A DNA stretch of 64,000 nucleotides from Bacteroides congonensis. Its GTDB lineage: Bacteria; Bacteroidota; Bacteroidia; Bacteroidales; Bacteroidaceae. The notes under the pieces are model-generated. The model searched no databases. It was not told where the DNA came from and was given only the letters and a program-made list of their open reading frames with translations. Made by a program: the position numbers and the translations under genes. Numbering within the stretch: the first letter of the stretch is position 1; the number at the start of each line of letters is the position of its first letter. The stretch lies in assembly GCF_900130125.1 (NCBI RefSeq), contig NZ_FQXY01000007.1:248001-312000 (forward strand). The letters are read 5' to 3'. Shown piece after piece: positions 18,218 to 26,833 of this stretch.

Positions 18218-18280
18218 CTATTATCAAGCATTTCTATGCTATTATCAAATATTTCTATGCTATCATCAAGCATTTTTATC
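18218..18280. repeat. Three tandem 21-bp repeats in the leader of the transglutaminase-like gene
   Basis: Units start at 18218, 18239 and 18260, with a consensus beginning CTATTATCAAGCATTTCTAT; a partial fourth follows. Units 1 and 2 differ at 2 of 21 positions and unit 3 at a few more. On the minus strand each unit contains TGATAATAG-like stops, so it is not coding there. It lies just upstream of the start codon at 18205. Confidence 0.85.
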
Positions 18281-18430
18281 CTATCTCGCTAACAAAGATA
18301 ACAAATAACGGGCGTTTTTTCCTCCTGCCATCCATAAAAAGTTTCCTGTTCTGTACCAAATTCCCCAATTCGGAGAATGTAATAGGATTGTAACACCTGT
18401 TTCATCTGTCCGTAACAAAGTCTCCCCATC

Positions 18431-18462
18431 TTTGCAAAGGTTAAAATAAAAACGTAACTTTG
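18431..18462 (+). promoter_or_regulatory. Bacteroides-type promoter of the two-component operon
   Basis: TTTG at 18431-18434, a 20-bp spacer, and TAACTTTG at 18455-18462, a full match to the -33/-7 consensus. Transcription would start near 18469, leaving a leader of about 20 nt before the ATG at 18489. Confidence 0.75.
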
Positions 18463-18488
18463 TCATATCACATTAATACATATATCTT

Positions 18489-19178
18489 ATGAACGAAACC
18501 CGTATTTTAGTTGTCGACGATGAAGAAGACCTCTGTGAGATTCTGAAATTCAATCTTGAAAACGAAGGTTATGAGGTAGATACAGCAAACTCTGCCGAGG
18601 AAGCATTGAAGACGGACATCAGTAGTTATCATTTAATTCTCCTCGATGTGATGATGGGAGAAATCTCCGGATTCAAGATGGCGAACATGCTGAAGAAAGA
18701 CAAGAAAACGGCCAAAGTGCCTATCATCTTTATCACGGCAAAGGATACTGAGAACGATACGGTAACCGGATTCAACCTGGGTGCGGACGATTATATATCG
18801 AAACCTTTCTCGCTTCGTGAAGTCATTGCGCGTGTGAAGGCTGTGCTGAGGCGTACGGCTACTGCTGAAACAGAAAGAGCGCCGGAACGGCTTACTTATC
18901 AGACGCTTGTCATCGACATCACGAAAAAGAAAGCGAGCATCGACGATGAAGAAGTATCACTGACTAAAAAAGAATTTGAAATATTGCTTCTGCTGGTACA
19001 GAATAAGGGACGTGTATTCTCACGTGAAGATATTCTGGCACGTATCTGGAGCGACGAAGTGTATGTACTAGACCGTACTATCGACGTGAACATCACCCGT
19101 TTGCGCAAGAAGATAGGGATTTACGGCAAATGCATCGTCACTCGTCTCGGATACGGATACTGTTTTGAAGCTGAATAA
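18489..19178 (+). CDS. OmpR/PhoB-family response regulator
   Basis: 229 residues. The receiver domain has the acidic pair Asp10/Asp11, phospho-acceptor Asp53 (LILLDVMMGE) and Lys105 (YISKPFS). A winged-helix output domain follows (about 130-229) with SLTKKEFEILLLLVQNKGRV and VDVNITRLRKKIG-type recognition elements. It is a cytoplasmic DNA-binding regulator phosphorylated by the kinase encoded 9 bp downstream. I considered RprY of B. fragilis, but the N-terminus and receiver differ from what I recall of RprY, so no symbol is given. The signal is unknown; PhoB-like envelope or phosphate control is one guess. Confidence 0.93.
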   Translation: MNETRILVVDDEEDLCEILKFNLENEGYEVDTANSAEEALKTDISSYHLILLDVMMGEISGFKMANMLKKDKKTAKVPIIFITAKDTENDTVTGFNLGADDYISKPFSLREVIARVKAVLRRTATAETERAPERLTYQTLVIDITKKKASIDDEEVSLTKKEFEILLLLVQNKGRVFSREDILARIWSDEVYVLDRTIDVNITRLRKKIGIYGKCIVTRLGYGYCFEAE

Positions 19179-19187
19179 TTAGCAACT

Positions 19188-20969
19188 ATGAACCTGCCTG
19201 TAACTCAAAAACATTTCCTTTCTTTCAGCCAAAAGCTATTCCTTTCGGTTATCTCGTTATTTTTGGTATTCGTCATCTGCTTCATAGCCTATCAGTACCA
19301 ACGTGAACGGGAATATAAAATAGAACTGCTGAACACGAAGCTGCAAGATTACAACAGCCGGCTTTACGAACGACTGGACTCACAACCGCTTGACAATGCG
19401 GCTGTCAACGATTATATCAATAATCATATCCTTGAAGATTTGCGTGTGACGCTTATCGACATGAATGGAAATGTGATTTACGACAGTTATCCGAACCATG
19501 ACGAACAGATGGAAAACCATCTGAACCGTCCGGAAGTTCAGAAAGCGCTGAAGCATGGCAACGGATTTGATGTGCGCCGTACCTCGGAAACAACCGGTGT
19601 CCCTTATTTCTATTCGGCGACACGTTATAAAGACTATATTGTCCGTTCGGCTCTACCTTATAATGTAAGTCTTATCAATAACCTGAAAGCCGACCGACAT
19701 TACTTATGGTTTACGGTTATCGTGACTTCGCTGTTAATGATTATCTTCTACAAGTTCACGAATAAGTTAGGGACTTCCATCAGCCAACTCCGTGAGTTTG
19801 CCATGCGTGCCGACCGGAACGAGCCTATCGAAATGGCCATACAATCGGCTTTCCCGCACAATGAACTGGGAGAAATCTCACAGCATATCATCCAAATCTA
19901 CAAACGCCTGCACGAAACGAAAGAAGCCCTTTACATCGAACGTGAAAAGCTGATTACCCATCTTCAGATTTCACATGAAGGTCTGGGAGTATTTACGAAG
20001 GATAAGAAGGAAATTCTTGTCAATAATCTCTTTACCCAATACAGCAATCTAATTTCGGATTCCAACCTGGAAACGACAGAGGAAGTTTTCGCCATCAGTG
20101 AATTGAAAGATATCATACATTTTATCAACAAGAACCGGCAACAACGTTCGAGAAGTAAGGATGAGAAAAGAATGTCCATCACCATCAACAAGAACGGACG
20201 CACGTTTATCGTCGAATGTATCATCTTCCAGGATGCGAGCTTCGAGATTTCAATCAATGACGTCACCCAGGAAGAAGAACAGGTGAATCTGAAACGTCAG
20301 TTGACGCAGAATATTGCGCATGAGTTGAAAACGCCCGTCAGCAGTATTCAGGGATATTTGGAGACTATTGTCAGCAATGAAAACATTCCACGTGAGAAGA
20401 TTAATGTGTTCCTTGAACGTTGTTATGCGCAAAGCAATCGTTTGAGCCGGTTATTGCGTGACATTTCTGTGCTTACCCGCATGGATGAAGCCGCCAACAT
20501 GATTGATATGGAGCGTGTGGACATCAGCGTACTGGTAGGAAACATCATCAACGAAGTAGCACTGGAACTGGACGAGAAGCATATCACAGTGATTAATTCC
20601 TTAAAGAAAAGCATACAAGTCAAAGGAAATTATTCTCTGATTTATTCTATTTTCCGTAATCTGATGGACAATGCCATTGCATATGCAGGCACAAACATTC
20701 AGATTAATATCAACTGTTTCCGTGAAGATGAAAGTTACTACTATTTCAGCTTTGCCGATACGGGCGTAGGTGTGTCACCCGAACATCTGAACCGTCTCTT
20801 CGAACGCTTCTACAGGGTAGACAAAGGTCGCTCACGAAAGTTAGGCGGAACAGGACTCGGACTGGCTATCGTGAAGAATGCGGTTATCATTCATGGCGGC
20901 AGCATCTCTGCCAAAAACAGTCAGGGTGGTGGACTGGAATTTGTATTTACATTGGCAAAGGAGAAGTAA
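19188..20969 (+). CDS. Membrane sensor histidine kinase (PhoR-like)
   Basis: 593 residues. Membrane helices at about 18-40 and 168-190 enclose a periplasmic sensor of about 125 residues. A HAMP/PAS-like linker leads to the HisKA motif NIAHELKTPVSS (His378). The ATPase domain has the N box MDNAIAYAG, the G1 box DTGVGVSPEH and the G2 box GGTGLGLAIVK. It partners the response regulator 9 bp upstream; the pair shares the promoter at 18431. A purine-rich stretch without features follows (20970-21060). Confidence 0.93.
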   Translation: MNLPVTQKHFLSFSQKLFLSVISLFLVFVICFIAYQYQREREYKIELLNTKLQDYNSRLYERLDSQPLDNAAVNDYINNHILEDLRVTLIDMNGNVIYDSYPNHDEQMENHLNRPEVQKALKHGNGFDVRRTSETTGVPYFYSATRYKDYIVRSALPYNVSLINNLKADRHYLWFTVIVTSLLMIIFYKFTNKLGTSISQLREFAMRADRNEPIEMAIQSAFPHNELGEISQHIIQIYKRLHETKEALYIEREKLITHLQISHEGLGVFTKDKKEILVNNLFTQYSNLISDSNLETTEEVFAISELKDIIHFINKNRQQRSRSKDEKRMSITINKNGRTFIVECIIFQDASFEISINDVTQEEEQVNLKRQLTQNIAHELKTPVSSIQGYLETIVSNENIPREKINVFLERCYAQSNRLSRLLRDISVLTRMDEAANMIDMERVDISVLVGNIINEVALELDEKHITVINSLKKSIQVKGNYSLIYSIFRNLMDNAIAYAGTNIQININCFREDESYYYFSFADTGVGVSPEHLNRLFERFYRVDKGRSRKLGGTGLGLAIVKNAVIIHGGSISAKNSQGGGLEFVFTLAKEK

Positions 20970-21067
20970 AGTTTTTCAAAAAGTAAGGGTTTAATAAAAA
21001 AGGTTCTTTGAAAAGAAACAGGAAAGAAAACAAAAAAGAGGTCAGAGAAGAAAAGGAAGAAAAATTC

Positions 21068-21097
21068 TTTGAATAAGATGAAAAGGCATTATCTTTG
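21068..21097 (+). promoter_or_regulatory. Probable promoter of the thioredoxin-like lipoprotein gene
   Basis: TTTG at 21068-21071, an 18-bp spacer (one or two bases short of usual), and TATCTTTG at 21090-21097, about 45 bp upstream of the ATG at 21142. Confidence 0.55.
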
Positions 21098-21141
21098 TCT
21101 TTCATGTAATTCATAGAAGTTCAATATAATAATAGTCAATC

Positions 21142-22086
21142 ATGAAAACGAACATAAATATTCTTCCGATTGTATGTCTTCTTTGTCTCTGTGCCTGCAA
21201 AAACGGTAATGCTTCCGGCTTAAACAAAAACGAAGTAGCGCAGGATACTATCAAGACCTTTGCCCTGCCATCCATCCCCGCAATGATGACAGCACCGGAT
21301 CAACGTGCCGACTTCCTTGTCAAGCATTATTGGGATAATGTGAACTTTGCCGACACCAACTACATTCACCACCCCGAAGTTACCGAACAAGCCTGGGCGG
21401 ACTATTGTGACATTCTGAATCATGTTCCGTTGGAAACTGCACAGGAAGCGATGCGGAAAACAATCGAACGGACAAATGTAGACAAGAAAGTATTCACTTA
21501 CATCACCGACCTGGCAGACAAATACCTGTATGACCCTAACTCCCCAATGCGTAACGAAGAATTCTACATTCCCGTATTAGACGCAATGTTGGCCTCTCCC
21601 ATATTGGAAGAAATAGAAAAGGTGCGCCCCAAAGCCCGTCGCGAATTAGCACAGAAGAACCGTATCGGCACCAAAGCGCTGGATTTCAACTACACACTAG
21701 CTTCCGGCACACAAGGCTCTCTTTACCAACAAAAAGCAGACTATACATTATTATTCATCAACAACCCCGGATGCCATGCCTGTACAGAAACAATAGACGC
21801 ATTAAAAAACTCCCCCATCATCAACCAGCTTTTAGCACAAAAGAAGTTGATAGTCCTTTCCATCTACCCCGACGAAGAACTGGATGAGTGGAAAAAGCAT
21901 CTAAACGAATTCCCCAAAGAATGGATTAACGGGTACGACAAGAAATTCATCATCAAAGAACAACAACTGTATGACCTGAAAGCCATCCCCACCCTCTACC
22001 TATTGAACAAGGATAAAACGGTACTTCTGAAGGATGCTCCTGTCCAAGCCATCGAGGAATACCTACTAATGAAAGGCGAACAATAA
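21142..22086 (+). CDS. Lipoprotein with DUF5106-like and thioredoxin-like domains
   Basis: 314 residues. The lipobox is LCAC (Cys19). The middle portion (about 40-170) is helical and resembles DUF5106, often found ahead of thioredoxin folds in Bacteroidales. The C-terminal ~140 residues form a thioredoxin-like domain with the redox motif CHAC (Cys211, Cys214) and the cis-proline region AIPTLYLLNKD. It probably acts as a periplasmic or outer-membrane-attached thiol:disulfide protein. The gene is a single unit and is followed by a long inverted repeat (22164-22340). The redox partner is unknown. Confidence 0.8.
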   Translation: MKTNINILPIVCLLCLCACKNGNASGLNKNEVAQDTIKTFALPSIPAMMTAPDQRADFLVKHYWDNVNFADTNYIHHPEVTEQAWADYCDILNHVPLETAQEAMRKTIERTNVDKKVFTYITDLADKYLYDPNSPMRNEEFYIPVLDAMLASPILEEIEKVRPKARRELAQKNRIGTKALDFNYTLASGTQGSLYQQKADYTLLFINNPGCHACTETIDALKNSPIINQLLAQKKLIVLSIYPDEELDEWKKHLNEFPKEWINGYDKKFIIKEQQLYDLKAIPTLYLLNKDKTVLLKDAPVQAIEEYLLMKGEQ

Positions 22087-22163
22087 ACAGTTTCCACGCC
22101 GCACATCCATGCCGTAGCACACGCCCACACAACACATGCCCACGCCGCATGGTTTCCCGGCCT

Positions 22164-22340
22164 CGTTTTTTTCAGCGTCAAGCGCAGGTGTTTTCTCCGG
22201 CGTCAAGAAGGGCAGACTGTTTGAGCGTAGCGAGTTTCTGCCCTTTAGCCGGAGTAAACACCGGAGTAGCTGAAAAAACGCAGCCTTGATTCTTTCTTTT
22301 TGGTTCTTTTTCTTTCGTATCAAGACGAAAGAAAAAGAAC
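22164..22340. repeat. Composite long imperfect inverted repeat plus perfect 16-bp stem
   Basis: 22164-22280 folds into one long imperfect hairpin: the outer arm around TTTTTTCAGCG pairs with GCTGAAAAAACG, an inner arm GGTGTTTtCTCCGG pairs with CCGGAGtAAACACC, and a third arm GGGCAGA pairs with TCTGCCC around GAGCGTAGCGAG. A second hairpin follows with perfect 16-bp arms (22303-22318 and 22325-22340; GTTCTTTTTCTTTCGT). Together they look like an intergenic palindromic element of the REP/BIME or MITE kind. I recall similar sequences in other Bacteroides intergenic regions, but could not check. Confidence 0.7.
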
Positions 22341-22346
22341 GCTCCC

Positions 22347-22378
22347 TTTGCAAAAGCCAAATAAACTCCCTATCTTTG
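22347..22378 (+). promoter_or_regulatory. Promoter of the cobalamin uptake operon
   Basis: TTTG at 22347-22350, a 20-bp spacer and TATCTTTG at 22371-22378. The predicted start near 22385 falls at the first bases of the cobalamin riboswitch. Confidence 0.8.
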
Positions 22379-22384
22379 CCACGC

Positions 22385-22565
22385 ATTGGTTTGCAGACCT
22401 CAAAACACACGAGGAAAGCGATTAAAAGGGAATCAGGTGTAAATCCTGAACAGTCCCGCTGCTGTAAGTTCCATATGTTCGTTGCGAGCAACCTACTTTT
22501 AGCCACTGGAAAGAAACTTCCGGGAAGGCGCCCGCAACAGGAACAAGTCAGAAGACCTGCCATGC
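22385..22565 (+). promoter_or_regulatory. Cobalamin (AdoCbl) riboswitch
   Basis: Conserved blocks appear in the right order: GGGAATCAGGTGTAAATCCT followed by GAACAGTCCCGCTGCTGTAA (about 22428-22467), CCACTGG at 22503, GGGAAGGCG near 22522, and AGTCAGAAGACCTGCC ending near 22562. These are hallmarks of the B12 riboswitch, which lowers expression when coenzyme B12 is abundant. It lies between the operon promoter and an intrinsic terminator in front of the btuB-type gene, so control by transcription termination is likely. Confidence 0.93.
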
Positions 22566-22697
22566 ACCCAATTTCACTGCTTTCGAGGAAAAAGCGTTGA
22601 GTCTAATGACCCGGACAATTCGTCTATCATTTCATTCATCACTCTGATTCAGAGAAAGTGTGTTTTAATTAATAAACTCTGCCAAGTTTATTTATGC

Positions 22698-22733
22698 GTG
22701 TCCGGTCGAAGGGATTTCGCCCGGACACTTTTT
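22698..22733 (+). terminator. Riboswitch-controlled intrinsic terminator
   Basis: GTGTCCGG (22698-22705) pairs with CCGGACAC (22721-22728) and is followed by TTTTT. It sits 130 bp after the aptamer and 32 bp before the receptor start codon, as expected for the expression platform of the riboswitch. Confidence 0.85.
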
Positions 22734-22764
22734 AAAAGTGAAAAAACAGACTAGTAGGATAAGG

Positions 22765-24807
22765 ATGAAACATATCATGTCATACAAAAGCATCTGCGCG
22801 GCATTCTGCTGCCAACTTTTATCCGCAACACTTTTCGCGCAACAGCAAAAAGTGGATACAACGCATACCTACTCCATCCCCGAAATAACCGTTTCCGATA
22901 TTTATCAAACAAGAGAAGTACGCTCCAGCGCTCCGTTGCAGGTACTATCCAAAGATGCACTGAAGAATCTGCACGCTTTGCAGGTTTCCGACGCAGTAAA
23001 GCACTTTGCCGGAGTGACCGTGAAAGATTACGGTGGTATCGGCGGACTGAAAACCGTATCCATACGTAGCCTGGGAGCACAGCATACAGCCGTAGGTTAT
23101 GACGGAATCACCGTAACCGACTGTCAAACCGGACAGATAGACATCGGTCGTTTCTCTCTTGACAATGTAGACCAGCTATCACTCAGCAACGGCCAGAGCG
23201 ACAATATCTTCCAACCGGCACGTTTCTTTGCTTCCGCAGGAATACTGAATATACAGACACTCACTCCCCGTTTCAAAAAAGGAAAGCGCACGAATATCAG
23301 TGCCGCCTTCAAGACCGGTTCGTGGGGACTGGTTAATCCGTCCGTCCTGATAGAGCAGCAACTCAACCCCAAATGGACAGTCACAGCCAATGGCGAATGG
23401 ATGTCTTCGGACGGACAATATCCATATACCCTGCACTACGGAAATACAGCAGGCGACCTGACGTCACGAGAGAAACGAAAGAATACCGATGTGCAGACTT
23501 TCCGTGCCGAAGCCGGACTTTACGGCAATTTTTCCGACAAAGAACAATGGCGGCTGAAAGCTTATTACTTCCAATCTTCACGGGGACTGCCGAAAGCCAC
23601 TACACTTTATAACGACTACTCTGCGCAGCATCTTTGGGACAAGAATACATTCGTACAAAGCCAATACAAGAAAGAGTTCAGCCGGCAATGGGTATTCCAA
23701 ACTTCCGCCAAGTGGAACTGGAGTTATCAACGCTATTTAGACCCCGACACTAAAAACTCTTTAGGGAAAACGGAGAACAGTTATTATCAGCAGGAATATT
23801 ATCTTTCAGCATCGGTATTATACAGATTGCTGAGTAATCTTTCATTCTCTCTTTCTACAGATGGAAGTATCAATACCATGGATACTAATCTTGCTAATTT
23901 TGCGCAACCCACCCGCTACTCATGGCTAACTGCTTTTGCCGGAAAGTACGTGAATGACTGGCTGACAATCTCAGCATCCGCCCTGGCAACCATCATCAAT
24001 GAAGATGTGAAAGAAGGCGGCAGTGCCGGCAATCACCGCAAATTAACGCCTTATGTCAGCGCTTCATTCAAGCCGTTCCGTAACGAAGAGTTCCGTATCC
24101 GTTTCTTCTATAAAGACATTTTCCGCCTGCCTAGTTTCAATGACTTATACTATCAGGAAGTGGGAAACACCAAACTAAAGCCTGAGAATGCCAGGCAATA
24201 TAATATCGGTCTGACATACAGCAAGAATGTATGCTCATTCCTTCCTTATCTTTCTGCAACCGTTGATGCATACTATAACAAAGTAACGGATAAAATAATC
24301 GCCTATCCCACCAAGAACCTTGCAATATGGAGTATGAGAAACTTGGGAAGCGTAGATATTAAAGGTATCGACGTCACAGGAAACTTGTCTCTTCAACCTT
24401 GGGAGAAAATACGCATCAACCTGTCCGGTAATTATACATATCAACGGGCGTTGGATGTCACTGACCCTGATTCGAATAAGGATAAATCGACTTATAAACA
24501 TCAGATAGCCTATACTCCCCGTGTTTCAGCTTCAGGGCAGGCAGGAATCGAAACTCCATGGATAAATATGTCTTACTCATTCCTTTATTCGGGAAAACGC
24601 TATACAGTGGGACAGAACATCGCAGCAAACCGACTGGATAGTTACAGTGACCACAGTATCTCGGCAAGCCGCGACTTCCGGATAAGAAAAGTTACAAGTT
24701 CGCTCAGTGTAGAAGTACTGAACCTGATGGATAAGAATTATGAGATAGTACGATACTTCCCTATGCCGGGACGTTCGGTAAGAGCAACGCTAAAAATAAT
24801 ATACTAA
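22765..24807 (+). CDS. btuB: TonB-dependent vitamin B12 outer-membrane receptor (BtuB-type)
   Basis: 680 residues from the ATG at 22765. A GTG at 22738 is in frame but lies only 4 bp after the terminator U-tract and would add residues ahead of a good signal peptide (FCCQLLSATLFAQ), so the ATG is preferred. The plug domain (about 45-150) includes SVRSLGAQHTAVGYDGITVT-type sequence with GIGGLKTVSIRSLG. The rest is a 22-strand barrel ending in VRATLKIIY, with a terminal aromatic residue typical of outer-membrane proteins. It imports cobalamin through the outer membrane using TonB energy. The riboswitch upstream and BtuG-like partner 9 bp downstream support the substrate. Confidence 0.92.
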   Translation: MKHIMSYKSICAAFCCQLLSATLFAQQQKVDTTHTYSIPEITVSDIYQTREVRSSAPLQVLSKDALKNLHALQVSDAVKHFAGVTVKDYGGIGGLKTVSIRSLGAQHTAVGYDGITVTDCQTGQIDIGRFSLDNVDQLSLSNGQSDNIFQPARFFASAGILNIQTLTPRFKKGKRTNISAAFKTGSWGLVNPSVLIEQQLNPKWTVTANGEWMSSDGQYPYTLHYGNTAGDLTSREKRKNTDVQTFRAEAGLYGNFSDKEQWRLKAYYFQSSRGLPKATTLYNDYSAQHLWDKNTFVQSQYKKEFSRQWVFQTSAKWNWSYQRYLDPDTKNSLGKTENSYYQQEYYLSASVLYRLLSNLSFSLSTDGSINTMDTNLANFAQPTRYSWLTAFAGKYVNDWLTISASALATIINEDVKEGGSAGNHRKLTPYVSASFKPFRNEEFRIRFFYKDIFRLPSFNDLYYQEVGNTKLKPENARQYNIGLTYSKNVCSFLPYLSATVDAYYNKVTDKIIAYPTKNLAIWSMRNLGSVDIKGIDVTGNLSLQPWEKIRINLSGNYTYQRALDVTDPDSNKDKSTYKHQIAYTPRVSASGQAGIETPWINMSYSFLYSGKRYTVGQNIAANRLDSYSDHSISASRDFRIRKVTSSLSVEVLNLMDKNYEIVRYFPMPGRSVRATLKIIY

Positions 24808-24816
24808 AAGCAGGAT

Positions 24817-26799
24817 ATGAATTTGAAAAAGAAATTAACATATATATTTTGGTTCTGTCTGCCGCTGCTATTATTATTCACAGCTTGTGATGATATGGAA
24901 GACAAGCCTTTTACCTCGGATATTGCGGGTGACCCGACCGAAACGGATACGGCCGAACTCTATGTGCTGTGTGAAGGACTATTCAATCAGAACAACAGTT
25001 CATTGATGCGTTTCTCTTTTGGCAACCAGAGAATGGTACGCAACTATTTTAATACAATCAATCATCGGGGATTGGGAGATACGGCAAATGATTTAGCTAT
25101 TTATGGCGGCAAGATATATGTCATTGTCAATGTTTCCAGTACAGTAGAAGTAGTAGATTTCCGTACAGGAAACTCTTTGAAGCAAATTCAAATACAGGCT
25201 GAAAACGGAAGTTCACGAGAGCCAAGATACATTGCTTTCCATAAAGAAAAAGCCTATGTATGTTCATACGATGGAACAGTGACACGAATTGATACAACTT
25301 CCCTCACTATAGATGGCGTCGCATCAGTAGGACATAATCCCGACGGAATTTGTGTACAAAACGGAAAGTTATATATTTCCAATTCCGGTGGCTTGGATCA
25401 TGCATCCGGTTCAGGCGTAGACAATACTGTATCTGTCGTCGATATTGCTACATTCAAAGAGATTAATAAAATTACAGTAGGATCGAATCCTGGTAAAATA
25501 GTAGCCGGTACGGATGGAACAACCGTTTATGTAGCAACCCGCGGAGAAGATGTAGAAGCAGGAAATTACAACTTTGCCAAAATAGACTGTCAAACAAATG
25601 AAGTAACTCACTACAATGAGAAAGTACAAAACTTTGCCATTGACGGAGAAATAGCCTATCTATACAATTATAATTATAGTACGCAAACATCTTCTATCAA
25701 GACATTCAATCTGAAAACAGGAAAAACCGTTCGTGAGAATTTCATTACGGATGGAACAAGCATTGATACTCCTTACGGTATCAATGTGAACCCTTACAGT
25801 GGTAACGTTTATATCACAGATGCTTATGATTATACCATATATGGAGATTTGCTCTGTTTCAACCAACAAGGACAACTACAATTCCGTCTGAATAATATCG
25901 GACTGAATCCTAACACGATTGTATTTAGCGACAAAGCTTCACAAAGTGATATTGATGATAATACCGAAGAAACTGAAAATTCATTGGCTTTCGCCAATAA
26001 AGTATGGGAATATAAACCGGCTCCCGGACAGTTTATCAATACGAGTACGTCGGCTTATGAAAATGGATTTACTACCGAACAAGTTTTAGAACGTGCCACA
26101 GAAAAGCTAAAGAAAAAATCAGTTATCTCATTAGGCGGATTCGGTGGAACAATAACAGTAGGATTTCCTCAACCAATCCCTAATATCGAAGGGGAATATG
26201 ATTTCAAGATATGGGGAAATGCCACTTACAACAAGAATACTGGAACGGGAGCACTCGGTGGAAGCGCTGAACCGGGAATAGTATTAGTCTCGAAAGATAT
26301 AAATAATAATGGGATACCTGACGATGAATGGTATGAGTTGGCAGGTAGTGAGTATGGAAAAGATACAGAAATACGTAATTACGAAATCACCTATTATCGT
26401 CCCCAACCGGTCAATGGCGATGTCCGATGGAAAGATAATTTAGGAAAAGAGGGATTCGTCAAACGTAACACATTCCATCAACAAGATTCTTATTATCCGA
26501 ACTGGATAGAAGAAAACGAAATAACGTTCCATGGGACACGTCTAAAAGACAATGCTATGGAAGAAGGCAATGTTTGGGTAGGCTATTGTTACCCTTGGGG
26601 ATATGCAGATAATCATCCCAACAAAACCGAATACTGTCAATTTAAAATAGACTGGGCAGTAGACCAAAACGGACAACCTGTGTTATTAGACAAAATAGAC
26701 TTCGTAAAAATCTATACTGCCGTCAATCAAGACATAGGCTGGACAGGAGAAATATCTACCGAAGTCGTCACTGTAGAGGACTTACATTACGAAAAATAA
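24817..26799 (+). CDS. btuG: BtuG-like surface cobalamin-binding lipoprotein with extra C-terminal domain
   Basis: 660 residues. Lipobox FTAC (Cys24) followed by DDMED, an acidic stretch typical of surface export in Bacteroides. Residues ~45-370 form a seven-bladed beta-propeller of the DUF5074/YncE type (YVLCEGLFNQNNSSL, then repeats such as GHNPDGICVQNGKLYISN and GSNPGKIVAGTDG). BtuG proteins cap BtuB on the cell surface and bind B12 very tightly. The propeller is followed by a second domain of ~275 residues (about 385-660; WGNATYNKNTGTGALGG, DINNNGIPDDEWYELAGSEY, a calcium-loop-like Asp/Asn segment). The fused tail is longer than a plain propeller BtuG and may be another ligand or cell-surface domain. 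Confidence 0.85.
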   Translation: MNLKKKLTYIFWFCLPLLLLFTACDDMEDKPFTSDIAGDPTETDTAELYVLCEGLFNQNNSSLMRFSFGNQRMVRNYFNTINHRGLGDTANDLAIYGGKIYVIVNVSSTVEVVDFRTGNSLKQIQIQAENGSSREPRYIAFHKEKAYVCSYDGTVTRIDTTSLTIDGVASVGHNPDGICVQNGKLYISNSGGLDHASGSGVDNTVSVVDIATFKEINKITVGSNPGKIVAGTDGTTVYVATRGEDVEAGNYNFAKIDCQTNEVTHYNEKVQNFAIDGEIAYLYNYNYSTQTSSIKTFNLKTGKTVRENFITDGTSIDTPYGINVNPYSGNVYITDAYDYTIYGDLLCFNQQGQLQFRLNNIGLNPNTIVFSDKASQSDIDDNTEETENSLAFANKVWEYKPAPGQFINTSTSAYENGFTTEQVLERATEKLKKKSVISLGGFGGTITVGFPQPIPNIEGEYDFKIWGNATYNKNTGTGALGGSAEPGIVLVSKDINNNGIPDDEWYELAGSEYGKDTEIRNYEITYYRPQPVNGDVRWKDNLGKEGFVKRNTFHQQDSYYPNWIEENEITFHGTRLKDNAMEEGNVWVGYCYPWGYADNHPNKTEYCQFKIDWAVDQNGQPVLLDKIDFVKIYTAVNQDIGWTGEISTEVVTVEDLHYEK

Positions 26800-26833
26800 T
26801 CAAACAATTAATAATCAAAATTAGAGCAAAAAC

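Noticed and set aside
18489..20969. RprX/RprY assignment for the two-component pair
   Set aside because: The receiver sequence does not match what I recall of RprY, so only a PhoB/PhoR-like label is given.
22738..22764. GTG start giving a 689-residue TonB receptor
   Set aside because: It lies 4 bp after the riboswitch terminator T run and adds residues before a good signal peptide; the ATG at 22765 is better.
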